NCBI RefSeq assembly: GCF_000969885.1
Contig: NZ_CP009501.1
Coordinates: 2,494,908-2,558,907 of the forward strand
Reading direction: 5' to 3'
Origin: Methanosarcina thermophila TM-1
GTDB taxonomy: Archaea; Halobacteriota; Methanosarcinia; Methanosarcinales; Methanosarcinaceae
DNA length: 64,000 nucleotides
Within the stretch, counting starts at the first letter, position 1. The number at the start of each line of letters is the position of its first letter. A model generated the notes under the pieces. That model was not told where the DNA came from. It worked only from the letters and a program-made list of their open reading frames with translations, and did no database searches. Below are positions 8,743 through 17,895 of the stretch, one piece after another. Made by a program: the position numbers and the translations under genes.

Positions 8743-9138
8743 AATAGTTCTTGAAGAACTCTAACTTATGAATTAGAGGTTGAGGCGGAGAGTATAAAAA
8801 AATTAAAATTCTCCTTCTATTGTTCAAAAAGATCTGAGGAATACTTTATGAAATAGTTTTCTAAATTAATTGCCCTCTTACGCATTATCATAAGCTTCTT
8901 TAATCCGAAACAAGACCTGTTTTTTGATACTTTTAGCTTTCCTTATAGAAAGAAGGTAACTGATTACCTCTCATTAATCCATCACCCCCTTCGGTAGAAT
9001 ATGTATTATGCAGGGAGCTTGATCGGATTTAACTTCAAAGCCAACTCCTTAAAATATATTTATGCAGCCATGAACAGTAGAAAGTTTTTATAAATAGTTA
9101 GTTCTATATAACTTCGTCAGAAAACAGGGGAAGAGTTT
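8743..9138 (+). promoter_or_regulatory. Upstream region of the pilus ATPase gene with putative promoter
   Basis: About 400 bp without a gene. A TATA-like 'ttttataaatag' at about 9087-9098 precedes the ATPase ATG by some 40 bp. A purine-rich GGGGAAGAG acts as ribosome binding site just before the start. Nothing else stands out. Confidence 0.45.
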
Positions 9139-10830
9139 ATGGTCGAAGTAAAACAAACGCCAGCGAAGAGTAAGTTTATTTCGAGGTTATTGGGGAAAAA
9201 AGATAATTACACCTCTATTTCAGAGGTCATAAAGAAGGTTAAAGTTTACTTTGACAAGCCACTGAGAACTCTGCCAGCTTATGATCCTAAAAAAGATGGA
9301 CCTCTTGTAGATTTTATAGTGCCTGATGGATTCAAAGAAATCGAAAGGTACTGGCTTCAGGAGCCTTACAACTTTGTATCAATTCTGGAAGATCGCAGAA
9401 CAAGGTACTATAGACTTATCGAACCTTCGCTTACAAAGTTTGAGAAAGAGCTTCTTGAACGGATTTATGAGGATTTCCAGGATATCCTGGTTCTGGGTTC
9501 TACAAATTCAATCTCCGAAAAGGATGCGTTTCTTGTGGGTAAGGCTCTCTTCCTTCTTGAAAATTACAGAGCTGAAATCTCAAACGCAGCCCTTCATAAA
9601 ATAATATATTATCTTAAAAGAAATATGCTAGGTTACGAGAAAATTGATCCGCTTCTTTATGATCCTTATATAGAAGATATCTCGTGTGATGGAGCAGATA
9701 TCCCACTTTTCATTTATCATACAAAGTATCTCAATATTGAGAGTAATATTTATTTTAAAGACGACGAGCTTGATGCCCTTGTAATTAAAATGTGCCAGTT
9801 AAATAACAAGCACGTATCTGTAAGCCAGCCAATTGTAGATGCAAGACTTCAGGAAGGATCGAGGCTTCAGGCTATTTTAGGAAGGGAAATTACTCCCAGA
9901 GGCAGTTCTTTCTCCATCCGTAAGTTCAGGAAAGACCCCATTACTCCGATAGACCTGCTTAGCTATAATACGTGTGATCTTGACATGCTAGTATACCTCT
10001 GGCTGGTCATTGAGAACGGTCACAACATTCTTTTTGCGGGAGGAACAGCATCGGGGAAAACTTCTATGCTCAATGCTACGTCTCTGTTTATGCCCTCAAC
10101 AGCCAAGATAGTCTCTATAGAAGATACGCGGGAACTCCTGCTCTATCATAATAACTGGGTTTCTGGGATTGCGAGGCAGAGTTTTGCCGGAGACTCAACG
10201 GGAGAAATTTCCATGTTTGACCTCCTGAAAGCTGCTCTCAGACAGCGTCCCGATTTCATCATTGTGGGTGAAGTGAGAGGTAGTGAGGCTCTGACTCTTT
10301 TCCAGGCAATGTCAACAGGGCATGCAACAAGTTCAACTATGCACGCAGGAGATGTACAGACTGTTATAAACAGGCTTACGCACGAACCAATAAATGTACC
10401 AAATGTAATGCTGCAGTCTCTTGATGTGCTCTGTATTCAAAAACAAGCATACATCGGAGAGAAAAGAGTTAGAAGAACCCAGAGTCTCGTGGAAATTCTT
10501 AATGTTGACCCTGAGACAGGGGATCTTGGCATAAATGAACTTTTCAACTGGGAACCTTCTAAAGATTATTTCATCAAAGTGGGAGAGTCCCACATCCTTC
10601 CGGAGATTATGTATTCTCGAGGTTGGGATACCACTCAGCTGAGAACTGAAATGGACAATCGAAGAAAAATACTGACATACATGTCTGAAAAAAACATAAG
10701 GGATTATATCCAGGTATCTATTGTAGTCCAGGCGTATCAGAGCTATCCTAAGATGGTTATGGAATGTATCGAGAACGATACCTTGCAAACTATGATAAAG
10801 GAAATGGCTGCTCAAGAGGGGGGAGCATAA
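9139..10830 (+). CDS. Type II/IV secretion system ATPase (archaeal pilus/archaellum motor type)
   Basis: 563 residues. The Walker A loop is GGTASGKTS (about residue 300). The aspartate box is near 'IVSIEDTRELLL', Walker B is 'DFIIVGEVRG', and the His box 'GHATSSTMHAGD' follows, which together define the GspE/TadA/FlaI superfamily. The N-terminal domain (residues 1-200) resembles archaeal pilus ATPases. It would hydrolyse ATP at the inner face of the membrane to drive pilin assembly. The next gene encodes the membrane platform, as expected for a two-gene core. No archaellum accessory genes (flaC-H) are nearby, so a type IV adhesion pilus or pseudopilus is likelier than an archaellum. Confidence 0.88.
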   Translation: MVEVKQTPAKSKFISRLLGKKDNYTSISEVIKKVKVYFDKPLRTLPAYDPKKDGPLVDFIVPDGFKEIERYWLQEPYNFVSILEDRRTRYYRLIEPSLTKFEKELLERIYEDFQDILVLGSTNSISEKDAFLVGKALFLLENYRAEISNAALHKIIYYLKRNMLGYEKIDPLLYDPYIEDISCDGADIPLFIYHTKYLNIESNIYFKDDELDALVIKMCQLNNKHVSVSQPIVDARLQEGSRLQAILGREITPRGSSFSIRKFRKDPITPIDLLSYNTCDLDMLVYLWLVIENGHNILFAGGTASGKTSMLNATSLFMPSTAKIVSIEDTRELLLYHNNWVSGIARQSFAGDSTGEISMFDLLKAALRQRPDFIIVGEVRGSEALTLFQAMSTGHATSSTMHAGDVQTVINRLTHEPINVPNVMLQSLDVLCIQKQAYIGEKRVRRTQSLVEILNVDPETGDLGINELFNWEPSKDYFIKVGESHILPEIMYSRGWDTTQLRTEMDNRRKILTYMSEKNIRDYIQVSIVVQAYQSYPKMVMECIENDTLQTMIKEMAAQEGGA

Positions 10831-10841
10831 TTTATACTGCT

Positions 10842-12815
10842 GTGGATAAACTTGCATACAGATACTTTGGAGGTTTCTTTTACAAAAATAGAGAAAGCTT
10901 TAAAGATTTAAAATTAAAGATACGCCAATCCCATATTTCCATGACAGTGGATCAATACCTGGCTTCTGCCTTAATGTATTCTATAATAGTAGGAACTGCT
11001 GGAGGTATTTTCGGCTTATCGATGGGACTTAAAATTTTTGGTGACCCGGTTTCCCGCCTCAGCCTTTTCATGAATTCTACAAGTGCAGGTTATGCAGAAA
11101 AATATGTTTACCCTCTTGCAATTCTAACCGCTACTGTAATGCTCATTATATGTTCTCTAATTGTCTTTTTTCTGATATACAGTTATCCTTACTTTCAGTC
11201 AAATAACCGGCGAGCCTGTATAGATAGATCCATACTCCCATCAATAATCTATATGTATGCTCTGATGAAAGGAGGCATGTCGGTTTATGATGTGTTCAGA
11301 TCCATTAGCATGTATACTCATATATTTGGTGCGAGCGCGGAAGAAATATCCTATATTGTGAGGGATATGGATTATCTTGGAAAAGATTTTATAAGCGCTC
11401 TCAATTCTGCAAAAGAACGTACCCCTTCAGACATTTTTAAGGACTTTATTGATGGACTAATCATTATTTCAAACAGCGGAACTATTAATGAGTATATAAA
11501 AAGCAAGGCTGATCAATATCAATATATGGCGGAACTGGCGAATAGGAGTCTATTGCAGAGACTTGATGTTCTTGCTGAAGTTTATGTGACTGCGCTGGTT
11601 GCAGGTCCTCTTTTTATAATGGTGACCCTTGTTGTACTGCAGTTCTTCAAACCTGCTTCAACCCAGGCTCTTTACATGCTTATCTATGTAATATTGCCTG
11701 TTGCAACCCTGCTCTATCTGGTAATTCTCGATACTGTGGGAGAACTTTCTTTCAACCCTAAGAAGGGTAAGGTCTCCAGTTTTTCAATAAACCTTGCCGA
11801 CATCCCGGAAATCGAGTCAGGACTCACCAAAGAGAAGGAAGAAGAGAGGAGTAAGAAGTACAGGATGTACAGGCAGCTTTCCATTATCAAAGACATGCTG
11901 CTAAATCCCTACAGAACTCTTCGGGACGAGCCAAGATACACGTTTTTTATTACAGTTCCGGCTGGTCTACTTTATCTCACCAATCTTCCAGAAGGTATTG
12001 CAAATCGTCTCAGTTTTAGCCCTCAGTTGAACATAAATTTTGACCATGTCAGTGAAGGTGCTATCAAGCTGGCTACCACAGTTGATGACTATATTATTAT
12101 CTTTACTATCATTCTCCTGATTCCCTTCATCATTTTTTATGAGATCAAAGCCTGGAGAATACGCCAGATAGATGAGAGGATGCCTGACTTTTTAAGAAAT
12201 CTCTCCAGCATGAACGATTCTGGAATTTTACTTGCGAATTCTTTAAAATTAATAGCAGAATCGAAAATGGGCATTTTAAGTAAAGAACTCATGAAGTTAA
12301 AGGAGGATCTATCCTGGGGTACTTCCACTTCAAGAGCTCTCATGAAGCTTGAGAACAGTATCAGAACAGCTTCTTCAAGCAGGATTATTCATATTCTGGT
12401 AAAAGCAAACGAATCTACAAGTGACCTTACAAGTGTACTCTCTATCACTGCTGCACAGGCTAAGATCGAAGAGGGGTTGAAGAAAGAGCGCTCATCACAA
12501 ATGGTGATCTACATTGTCACTATTTATATATCCTTTTTTGTCTTCCTTTTCATAGTCTATATTCTGGCTACCGACTTCTTCCCGCAAACCGCCTCGTTCA
12601 CAGCGGCTGCCCAGGCAGGGGGAACCGGAGGAATAGGAAACAGCTATTTCAATATAGATGAATATAATATGCTCATGTTCCATTCAGCCCTAGTACAGGC
12701 TGTTACTTCGGGACTTATTGCCGGAAAAATGGGACAGGGTTCTGCGTATCTGGGCTTGAAATATAGCGTCAGCATGTTGATAATTGCTTATCTGGCATTT
12801 AATTTCTTTGTTTGA
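10842..12815 (+). CDS. Type II secretion system F-type membrane platform protein, double-domain (TadC/FlaJ-like)
   Basis: About 657 residues from a GTG at 10842; the open frame reaches back to an ATG at 10764, but that start lies 67 bp inside the ATPase gene. GAGGGGGGA at 10816-10824 is the nearest ribosome binding site, somewhat far from the GTG. Two T2SSF domains are visible. Each is a cytoplasmic helical bundle followed by paired membrane segments (around 'MVTLVVLQFF', 'LYMLIYVILPVATLLYLVIL', 'IIFTIILLIPFIIFY' and 'MVIYIVTIYISFFVFLFIVYIL'). This is the FlaJ/TadC platform that docks the ATPase. A hairpin terminator follows the stop codon. Confidence 0.85.
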   Translation: MDKLAYRYFGGFFYKNRESFKDLKLKIRQSHISMTVDQYLASALMYSIIVGTAGGIFGLSMGLKIFGDPVSRLSLFMNSTSAGYAEKYVYPLAILTATVMLIICSLIVFFLIYSYPYFQSNNRRACIDRSILPSIIYMYALMKGGMSVYDVFRSISMYTHIFGASAEEISYIVRDMDYLGKDFISALNSAKERTPSDIFKDFIDGLIIISNSGTINEYIKSKADQYQYMAELANRSLLQRLDVLAEVYVTALVAGPLFIMVTLVVLQFFKPASTQALYMLIYVILPVATLLYLVILDTVGELSFNPKKGKVSSFSINLADIPEIESGLTKEKEEERSKKYRMYRQLSIIKDMLLNPYRTLRDEPRYTFFITVPAGLLYLTNLPEGIANRLSFSPQLNINFDHVSEGAIKLATTVDDYIIIFTIILLIPFIIFYEIKAWRIRQIDERMPDFLRNLSSMNDSGILLANSLKLIAESKMGILSKELMKLKEDLSWGTSTSRALMKLENSIRTASSSRIIHILVKANESTSDLTSVLSITAAQAKIEEGLKKERSSQMVIYIVTIYISFFVFLFIVYILATDFFPQTASFTAAAQAGGTGGIGNSYFNIDEYNMLMFHSALVQAVTSGLIAGKMGQGSAYLGLKYSVSMLIIAYLAFNFFV

Positions 12816-12831
12816 GCTTGTTTAGAGTGAG

Positions 12832-12876
12832 GGGCTTTATTAGGAAAGCCCTGGTCTCACTTTTTTATCTGCCGGA
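12832..12876 (+). terminator. Hairpin terminator after the pilus-type operon
   Basis: Seven-base stem gggcttt (12832-12838) / aaagccc (12845-12851) with a six-base loop. It is followed by a T-rich run ending 'cacttttttatct', 17 bp after the stop codon. Confidence 0.6.
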
Positions 12877-12954
12877 GCAAATGGTTTTTCAAAATCATCT
12901 GCGTAGAAATAAGGCTGCATAGAAAATAAAAATCTGCGAACTGTTATAACCATA

Positions 12955-14127
12955 TTATTCCGCCGCCTTATAAGCGATTTCACCATTTACCAAAACCATG
13001 TGAGTGGTAGAAAATGTATCAAATGGGTGACCATTCATAATGACAATGTCAGCATCCTTACCTTTTTCAATACTGCCAACTCTGTCATCTATACCCAGTA
13101 TTTTTGCTGGATGTATGGTTATTGCTTTGAGAGCTTCATATTCATCCATTCCATATTTAACAGACAGCGCCGCGCAAAGAGCAAGATACTGGATTGGAAT
13201 TACAGGATGGTCTGTCATAATTGCAACCATTATGCCATTTTTTGATAATAACCCCGGATTTTTAAAACTTAAGTTTTTAAGCTCTATCTTTGTCCTTCCA
13301 GCGAGATTGGGTCCAACTATACATGGATACTTTTCTTTTTTAAGTTCATCAAGCATCAAATATCCATCAGTTACATGTTCTAATATAAGTTTCAGGTTGA
13401 ACTCTTTGGCGATTCTAATTGCGGTATAAATATCATCAGCCCTGTGTGCATGAGCTTTTAATGGGATTTCATCTCTCAGGACTGGAATCAGGCTTTCATA
13501 CTTTATATTATATTCAGGTCCTTCTTCATTTTTTTCAGTAGATCTCTCTTTTTTAGACATGTATTCAGCTGTCTTAAAAAGGATATCTCTTAACATAGCT
13601 GCTGTAGCCATCCGAGTTACTGGGGTCTTGTTTTTTTCTTTATAATTTCTTTTTGGATTTTCTCCAAAAGCGATTTTCATTGCAACAGGTGCTTTAATTA
13701 TCATATTGTCTATTCTTGTGCCATAGGTTTTTATTGCAGCAAACTGCCCACCAATAACATTGGCACTTCCCGGACCTGTTGCTGTTGCAGTTATTCCGGA
13801 GCTTAACGCTTCACTGAAACAAATATCGAGAGGATTTATTCCATCAATTGCTCTGAGATGTGGTGTCACAGGATCAGTATTTTCGTTACCGTCTGCTCCT
13901 TCAAAACCCATAGAATCTTCAAAAATTCCTACATGTGAGTGAGCATCTATAAATCCAGGGAAAACAAGTTTACCGGCTACATAAATTATCTCGTCTGCTT
14001 CTACATCTTTTTCATTTATTGTGCCTATTTCTGCTATTTTACCATCCTGTATCAGTATGTCTGCATTTTCTAATATCCCAGCTTCTGACATTGTATAGAT
14101 TTTTGCGTTTTTAATTATTTTTTTCAT
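12955..14127 (-). CDS. Amidohydrolase (imidazolonepropionase-like, metal-dependent hydrolase)
   Basis: 390 residues. 'GKLVFPGFIDAHSHVG' carries the HxH metal motif of the amidohydrolase superfamily. Further metal or active-site candidates are 'KAHAHRADD', 'LEHVTDG' and 'IMTDHPV'. The C-terminal 'GSIEKGKDADIVIMNGHPFD' is the usual beta-sandwich closing segment. Homologues of this layout hydrolyse cyclic amides or act as dipeptidases; the substrate here cannot be inferred. The gene stands alone. Its AT-rich wobble positions and Clostridia-like style suggest acquisition from Firmicutes, but I have not measured this. Confidence 0.78.
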   Translation of the reverse strand: MKKIIKNAKIYTMSEAGILENADILIQDGKIAEIGTINEKDVEADEIIYVAGKLVFPGFIDAHSHVGIFEDSMGFEGADGNENTDPVTPHLRAIDGINPLDICFSEALSSGITATATGPGSANVIGGQFAAIKTYGTRIDNMIIKAPVAMKIAFGENPKRNYKEKNKTPVTRMATAAMLRDILFKTAEYMSKKERSTEKNEEGPEYNIKYESLIPVLRDEIPLKAHAHRADDIYTAIRIAKEFNLKLILEHVTDGYLMLDELKKEKYPCIVGPNLAGRTKIELKNLSFKNPGLLSKNGIMVAIMTDHPVIPIQYLALCAALSVKYGMDEYEALKAITIHPAKILGIDDRVGSIEKGKDADIVIMNGHPFDTFSTTHMVLVNGEIAYKAAE

Positions 14128-14295
14128 AAATATTCCCCTCCCATGATTATAGAATTTATATTAGCTCGATTAAATAAATTAATACAATTTTCTAGTAAAA
14201 TATAAAATTAAATCTTCTTTCAGCAGTAAAGAAAAAAATAAGTTTTAAGAAAGCTCAATGCAAATTTCTAATATTTCCAACGCATTAATATAATT

Positions 14296-15600
14296 ATGAG
14301 ATTTTCACAGCTGACTGCTGCGATCTTCGTCCTGACCCTGGTACTCATTGCAGCCGGGTGTGCGGACTCAGAAGAAACTCCTCTTGAAGCAGTTTCGGAG
14401 CAAGCACATCCCTCTACAGTAACTGCTCAAAATACTGTCACTGTATCAGGCCAGAACCTTACCGTACATTTCCTGGATGTTAGTCAGGGTGATTCAATCC
14501 TCCTGGAGTTTGGTGGAAAATCCATGCTAGTCGACTCAGGAGAAAGGGACCAGGGAAAAGTTGTCACAGCTTACTTGCAGAACCAGGGAATTTCCACACT
14601 GAACTACGTAGTTGCAACCCATCCGCATTCAGATCATATTGGCGGCATGGAGGATATTCTTAACAATTTCCAGGTAGAATATTTTATTGACTGCGGATAT
14701 CCCCATACCTCAAAAACCTATGAGAATATGCTGATCACTATTGATAAGAAGAATATTCCTTTTGAGGTAGTTCAGGCTGGTCATAAAATTGACTTTGACC
14801 CTGCCGTTGATATAGAAGTGTTAAATCCTGCAAGCGCTTACTCCGATGAGCTGAATGAAAACTCAGTGGTTCTCAAAGTGACGTATGGCGAAACCTCGTT
14901 TTTGCTCATGGGAGATGCAGGTCTGGAATCAGAAGAAAATATAATGGAGGCTGGTTATGATGTAGATTCTGATATCCTCAAGGTCGGACATCATGCAAGC
15001 AGATCAGGCAGCGGAAAAACCTTTATTTCAGCTGTAAGTCCTGAAGTAAGTATAATCGAAGTTGGAGCAGGAAATGACTATGGGCATCCTCATGCCGAGG
15101 TTCTTGACAGGCTGCAGAAGGTCTCAACAGTATATAGAACAGATCTGGACGGCACAATAGTAATTACAACCGATGGATCAACTTATACTGTAACAACTGA
15201 AAAAATCAGGAATACCTCCAGCAGAAATGAAGCTTACGCTTCTACAGATTCAACAGCAGAGGTACAATCCGGAGAATATGTGGATTCAAGCTCTACTGAA
15301 TCAACTGTGTATGTGAGCGGCCTGAATCTTCAGGACGAATGGGTTCAGATATCAAACACAGGGGTTTCTCCCGTTTCTCTGAACGGCTGGAAGATTGAAG
15401 ACGAAGGCAGTAAACATACCTATACGTTTCAGTCTTACACCCTGAATGCAGGAACAACAGTAACTGTGTTTACCGGAAAGGGTACGAACTCAGCTACTGA
15501 GCTTTACTGGCAGTTAGACAACCCTGTATGGAATAACGATGGTGACACAGCATATCTCTACGATGATAGTGGAAAACTTGTTTCAAAACAGGAGAGCTGA
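14296..15600 (+). CDS. Secreted ComEC/Rec2-like metallo-beta-lactamase-fold lipoprotein with lamin-tail domain
   Basis: 434 residues. The N-terminus is a lipoprotein signal: a hydrophobic run, then AAGC near residue 22. The metallo-beta-lactamase domain (about 50-300) begins 'LTVHFLDVSQGDSILLEFG' and has the HxHxDH metal motif in 'THPHSDHIGGM', 'LLMGDAG', and 'LKVGHHASRSG'; this is the ComEC C-terminal-domain subtype. Residues about 340-430 ('DEWVQISNTGVSPVSLNGWKI') form a lamin-tail (LTD) beta-sandwich, a common add-on of extracellular nucleases. I infer a membrane-anchored external phosphodiesterase or nuclease. The DUF3006 gene starts 2 bp after its stop. Confidence 0.85.
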   Translation: MRFSQLTAAIFVLTLVLIAAGCADSEETPLEAVSEQAHPSTVTAQNTVTVSGQNLTVHFLDVSQGDSILLEFGGKSMLVDSGERDQGKVVTAYLQNQGISTLNYVVATHPHSDHIGGMEDILNNFQVEYFIDCGYPHTSKTYENMLITIDKKNIPFEVVQAGHKIDFDPAVDIEVLNPASAYSDELNENSVVLKVTYGETSFLLMGDAGLESEENIMEAGYDVDSDILKVGHHASRSGSGKTFISAVSPEVSIIEVGAGNDYGHPHAEVLDRLQKVSTVYRTDLDGTIVITTDGSTYTVTTEKIRNTSSRNEAYASTDSTAEVQSGEYVDSSSTESTVYVSGLNLQDEWVQISNTGVSPVSLNGWKIEDEGSKHTYTFQSYTLNAGTTVTVFTGKGTNSATELYWQLDNPVWNNDGDTAYLYDDSGKLVSKQES

Positions 15601-15602
15601 AG

Positions 15603-15851
15603 ATGGAGAACTTCAGAGAGAATTTCAAAGTTACCCTTGACCGCATAGAAGAAGGCAATGCAGTGCTGCTTGTAAGGGATGACGAGTCAGTAAAAATTAA
15701 TATACCTCTTTTTTTGCTGCCTGCTGAAAGTAAAGAAGGTGATATTCTGGATATTACCATCACAAGAGATGTGCAGGAAACAGAGGATGCTAAGGAAAGA
15801 GTATCAGGTTTGCTTGAAAAGCTTAAGAATAAGAATCAAGGAACTAAATAA
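15603..15851 (+). CDS. DUF3006 domain protein
   Basis: 82 residues. 'VTLDRIEEGNAVLLVRDDE' and 'LPAESKEGDILDITI' match DUF3006, a small beta-rich domain often encoded next to ComEC-like metallohydrolases. It begins two bases after the hydrolase stop codon, with GGAGAGC overlapping that stop region as ribosome binding site, so the two are translated from one mRNA. The tail is lysine-rich and helical. Function is unknown; association with the hydrolase is inferred from the conserved pairing. Confidence 0.8.
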   Translation: MENFRENFKVTLDRIEEGNAVLLVRDDESVKINIPLFLLPAESKEGDILDITITRDVQETEDAKERVSGLLEKLKNKNQGTK

Positions 15852-15942
15852 AACGGTTTATTAGATTTGTTTCTCTGATAATAGCTTTGGTTATAGTAGT
15901 TGAATTGAGACTTTAAAGTATCTATTCCAGTCTACATATAAA

Positions 15943-15974
15943 TTCGAGATAAGACTAAATTCGAGATAAGACTC
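15943..15974. repeat. Two-copy 16-bp tandem repeat
   Basis: 'aattcgagataagact' occurs twice in direct succession, just beyond the 3' end of the minus-strand acetyltransferase gene. Confidence 0.7.
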
Positions 15975-15987
15975 GCAAAAACAATGA

Positions 15988-16572
15988 TTACAATTTCTTA
16001 TCTTCATCAGTAATCTCACGAATAACCCTGCAAGGATTCCCGACAGCGACAACCCCTGACGGAATATCTTTTGTCACAACACTTCCAGCGCCGATAACAG
16101 CGTTATCTCCGATAGATACGCCGGGCAGTACAACAACATTGCCGCCTATCCATACGTTGCTGCCGACTTTAATCGGATAAGCATACTCCAGCCCTGCATT
16201 ACGGCGCTCTGCGTCAAGCGGGTGTCCAGCTGTATAGAAACCGCAGTTTGGACCGATCATTACATTATCCCCAAAAATAACCTTTGCTGTGTCAAGAATT
16301 ATACAGTTGTGATTTACATAGAAATTGCTGCCTATTTCGATGTTGTAACCATAGTCGCACATAAATGGCGGCTCAATAAAAAAGGGACCTCCTATTTTGC
16401 CAAAAAGTTTCTTGATTAAAGCGGTTTTTTCCTCAATTTTTGCTGGATGGAGCTGATTATATTCGTAGCAGATTGCTTTACAATAAGCCCGTTCCTCGAT
16501 CAGTTCTTTATCATACATTGCATTATATAATAATCCCCGAGCTGCTTTCTCTTTTTCAGTCATTTCAGCCAT
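15988..16572 (-). CDS. Maltose/galactoside O-acetyltransferase-like (left-handed beta helix)
   Basis: 194 residues. The N-terminal maltose acetyltransferase region ('MTEKEKAARGLLYNAMYDKEL') is followed by hexapeptide repeats forming a left-handed beta helix ('IGPNCGFYTAGHP', 'VGSNVWIGGNVVVLPGV', 'IGDNAVIGAGSVVTKDIPSG'). His in 'YTAGHPLD' is the expected catalytic base. It transfers acetyl from acetyl-CoA to a sugar hydroxyl. It stands alone, with no sugar operon around it. This gene type is far commoner in bacteria, so lateral transfer is likely; the acceptor sugar is unknown. Confidence 0.85.
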   Translation of the reverse strand: MAEMTEKEKAARGLLYNAMYDKELIEERAYCKAICYEYNQLHPAKIEEKTALIKKLFGKIGGPFFIEPPFMCDYGYNIEIGSNFYVNHNCIILDTAKVIFGDNVMIGPNCGFYTAGHPLDAERRNAGLEYAYPIKVGSNVWIGGNVVVLPGVSIGDNAVIGAGSVVTKDIPSGVVAVGNPCRVIREITDEDKKL

Positions 16573-17496
16573 TATTATTTCCCTCCTTAGTAAAATGGTA
16601 ATTCTGTTTATTTAATTGCTTTTGAGAAAGTGCTTGGTTAATTGCTCTTGAAGAAGTGTTTAATTGTGAACTTAAAATCACACAATTCAAAGAAAAATCT
16701 GACCTTAAAATAAGAATTAAAATATAGGAAAAGAAGGTTAAGCTGAAGATCAGAAATAGTGATTTGAAATCGATGAGCTGCAATTCAATCTCCAGTATAA
16801 CCTCAAGGTCATACCTTTTTACCTGGAATCATTGTTTACATTATTTTTCCAAAGATCATTGAGGATATTTTTATTAGCACGTAAGCTATTGGCAAAGATG
16901 CTAGAAACAAGTACAGAAAAAATCCAAGTGAGCGAAGACATTTCATTATACGAACTTCAATGCTGTTCCCCCCGCGAATTACAGCACCATCATAACCTAT
17001 TGCGTTGTCAAACCGCCTGAAATATGGATCATTCTGTTTCATGTATTTACCCCACTGTTTTTCTCCCCACTGTAAAGTTCTCTTTAATTTACTTTAATAG
17101 TAAATACAGATACTTCCTATAAATAGTTATCTTATTGAACTAATGTTAGTTCAATAGTGTTTCAGAGATATTGATAATACTAAATTAGTCAAATGGGTAC
17201 AAAAAGCAGGCAAAATAGATGATACTGTCTCATTTACGTATTGTTTTTGGTCTTCGCCACAACATCTATTGAGGAACTTTTCCAAAAATTATTCTTAAAG
17301 TTTTAATCAATAACTTTAATTAGTAGCTTCTTTATTTTCAGCCTTTAGAGAGGCTATTCCTTCAGGATAAGAGATAAGGCATGCTTAAAGTTTCACAACC
17401 AGAATCTAAATCCGACCTTGAAGTAAGACTTGAAGCACTAGAAAAAAAGCTTTATACACACTTAAAATCAGAAAATAAAAATAATAAAAATCAGAG
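16573..17496. other. 900-bp gene-poor region upstream of the acetyltransferase
   Basis: It holds one possible small membrane-protein gene on the minus strand (16836-17042, listed separately). The remainder is AT-rich, without a recognisable gene. A short plus-strand frame from 17381 runs into the antisense strand of the tRNA and is not convincing. It may be decayed sequence next to a tRNA, a common insertion site, but no attachment-site duplication or integrase is visible. Confidence 0.4.
16836..17042 (-). CDS. Possible small membrane protein, 68 residues
   Basis: The frame encodes a polar N-terminal 35 residues and a hydrophobic C-terminal stretch ('GFFLYLFLASLPIAYVLIKI') able to span the membrane once. 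There is no strong Shine-Dalgarno; a G-rich AGTGGGG lies about 8 bases upstream. No family is recognised. The amino-acid composition is protein-like, but the coding case is modest. Confidence 0.35.
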   Translation of the reverse strand: MKQNDPYFRRFDNAIGYDGAVIRGGNSIEVRIMKCLRSLGFFLYLFLASLPIAYVLIKISSMIFGKIM

Positions 17497-17570
17497 TGGG
17501 CCCGCTGAGATTCGAACTCAGGACCTCCGCCGTGTGAAGGCGACGTCATAACCATCTAGACCACGAGCCC
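17497..17570 (-). tRNA. tRNA-Val (CAC anticodon)
   Basis: On the minus strand the acceptor GGGCTCG pairs with CGGGCCC (one G-U). The anticodon arm CGCC-TTCACAC-GGCG gives anticodon CAC, and the T arm has the canonical GTTCGAATC. CCA is not encoded. No intron is visible. Confidence 0.95.
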
Positions 17571-17895
17571 ATGAATTGAAATTGAAAATTAAAAGGGCTA
17601 AGCAACCATAAAATAGAACTTCCTATGTATAAGCTTATCGCTTGTTAATGATGCTCAGGGCTGCCTCCATGCGGTATGAAAGATTTTTTATATTTTACTC
17701 GATCTGATTCGGTTTTTATCCACGTTTTATCCACTGCCCAGCTTTTTTTTCACGCCGGCTGAACCAGCATTAATAATCTGAGATTCTATCTGTTTTGCCG
17801 GAGAATTTTTTCTCAGTGTCAATAAAGTAAATAAGTAATAAATGTTAATAAATGTTAATAAATCTAAAGACACTAATCTCAGTAAAGGGTTATAA

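Noticed and set aside
17381-17551. 56-residue plus-strand frame with a coiled-coil-like start
   Set aside because: It runs into the antisense strand of tRNA-Val and has no ribosome binding site. The first 40 residues look protein-like and might be a gene remnant.
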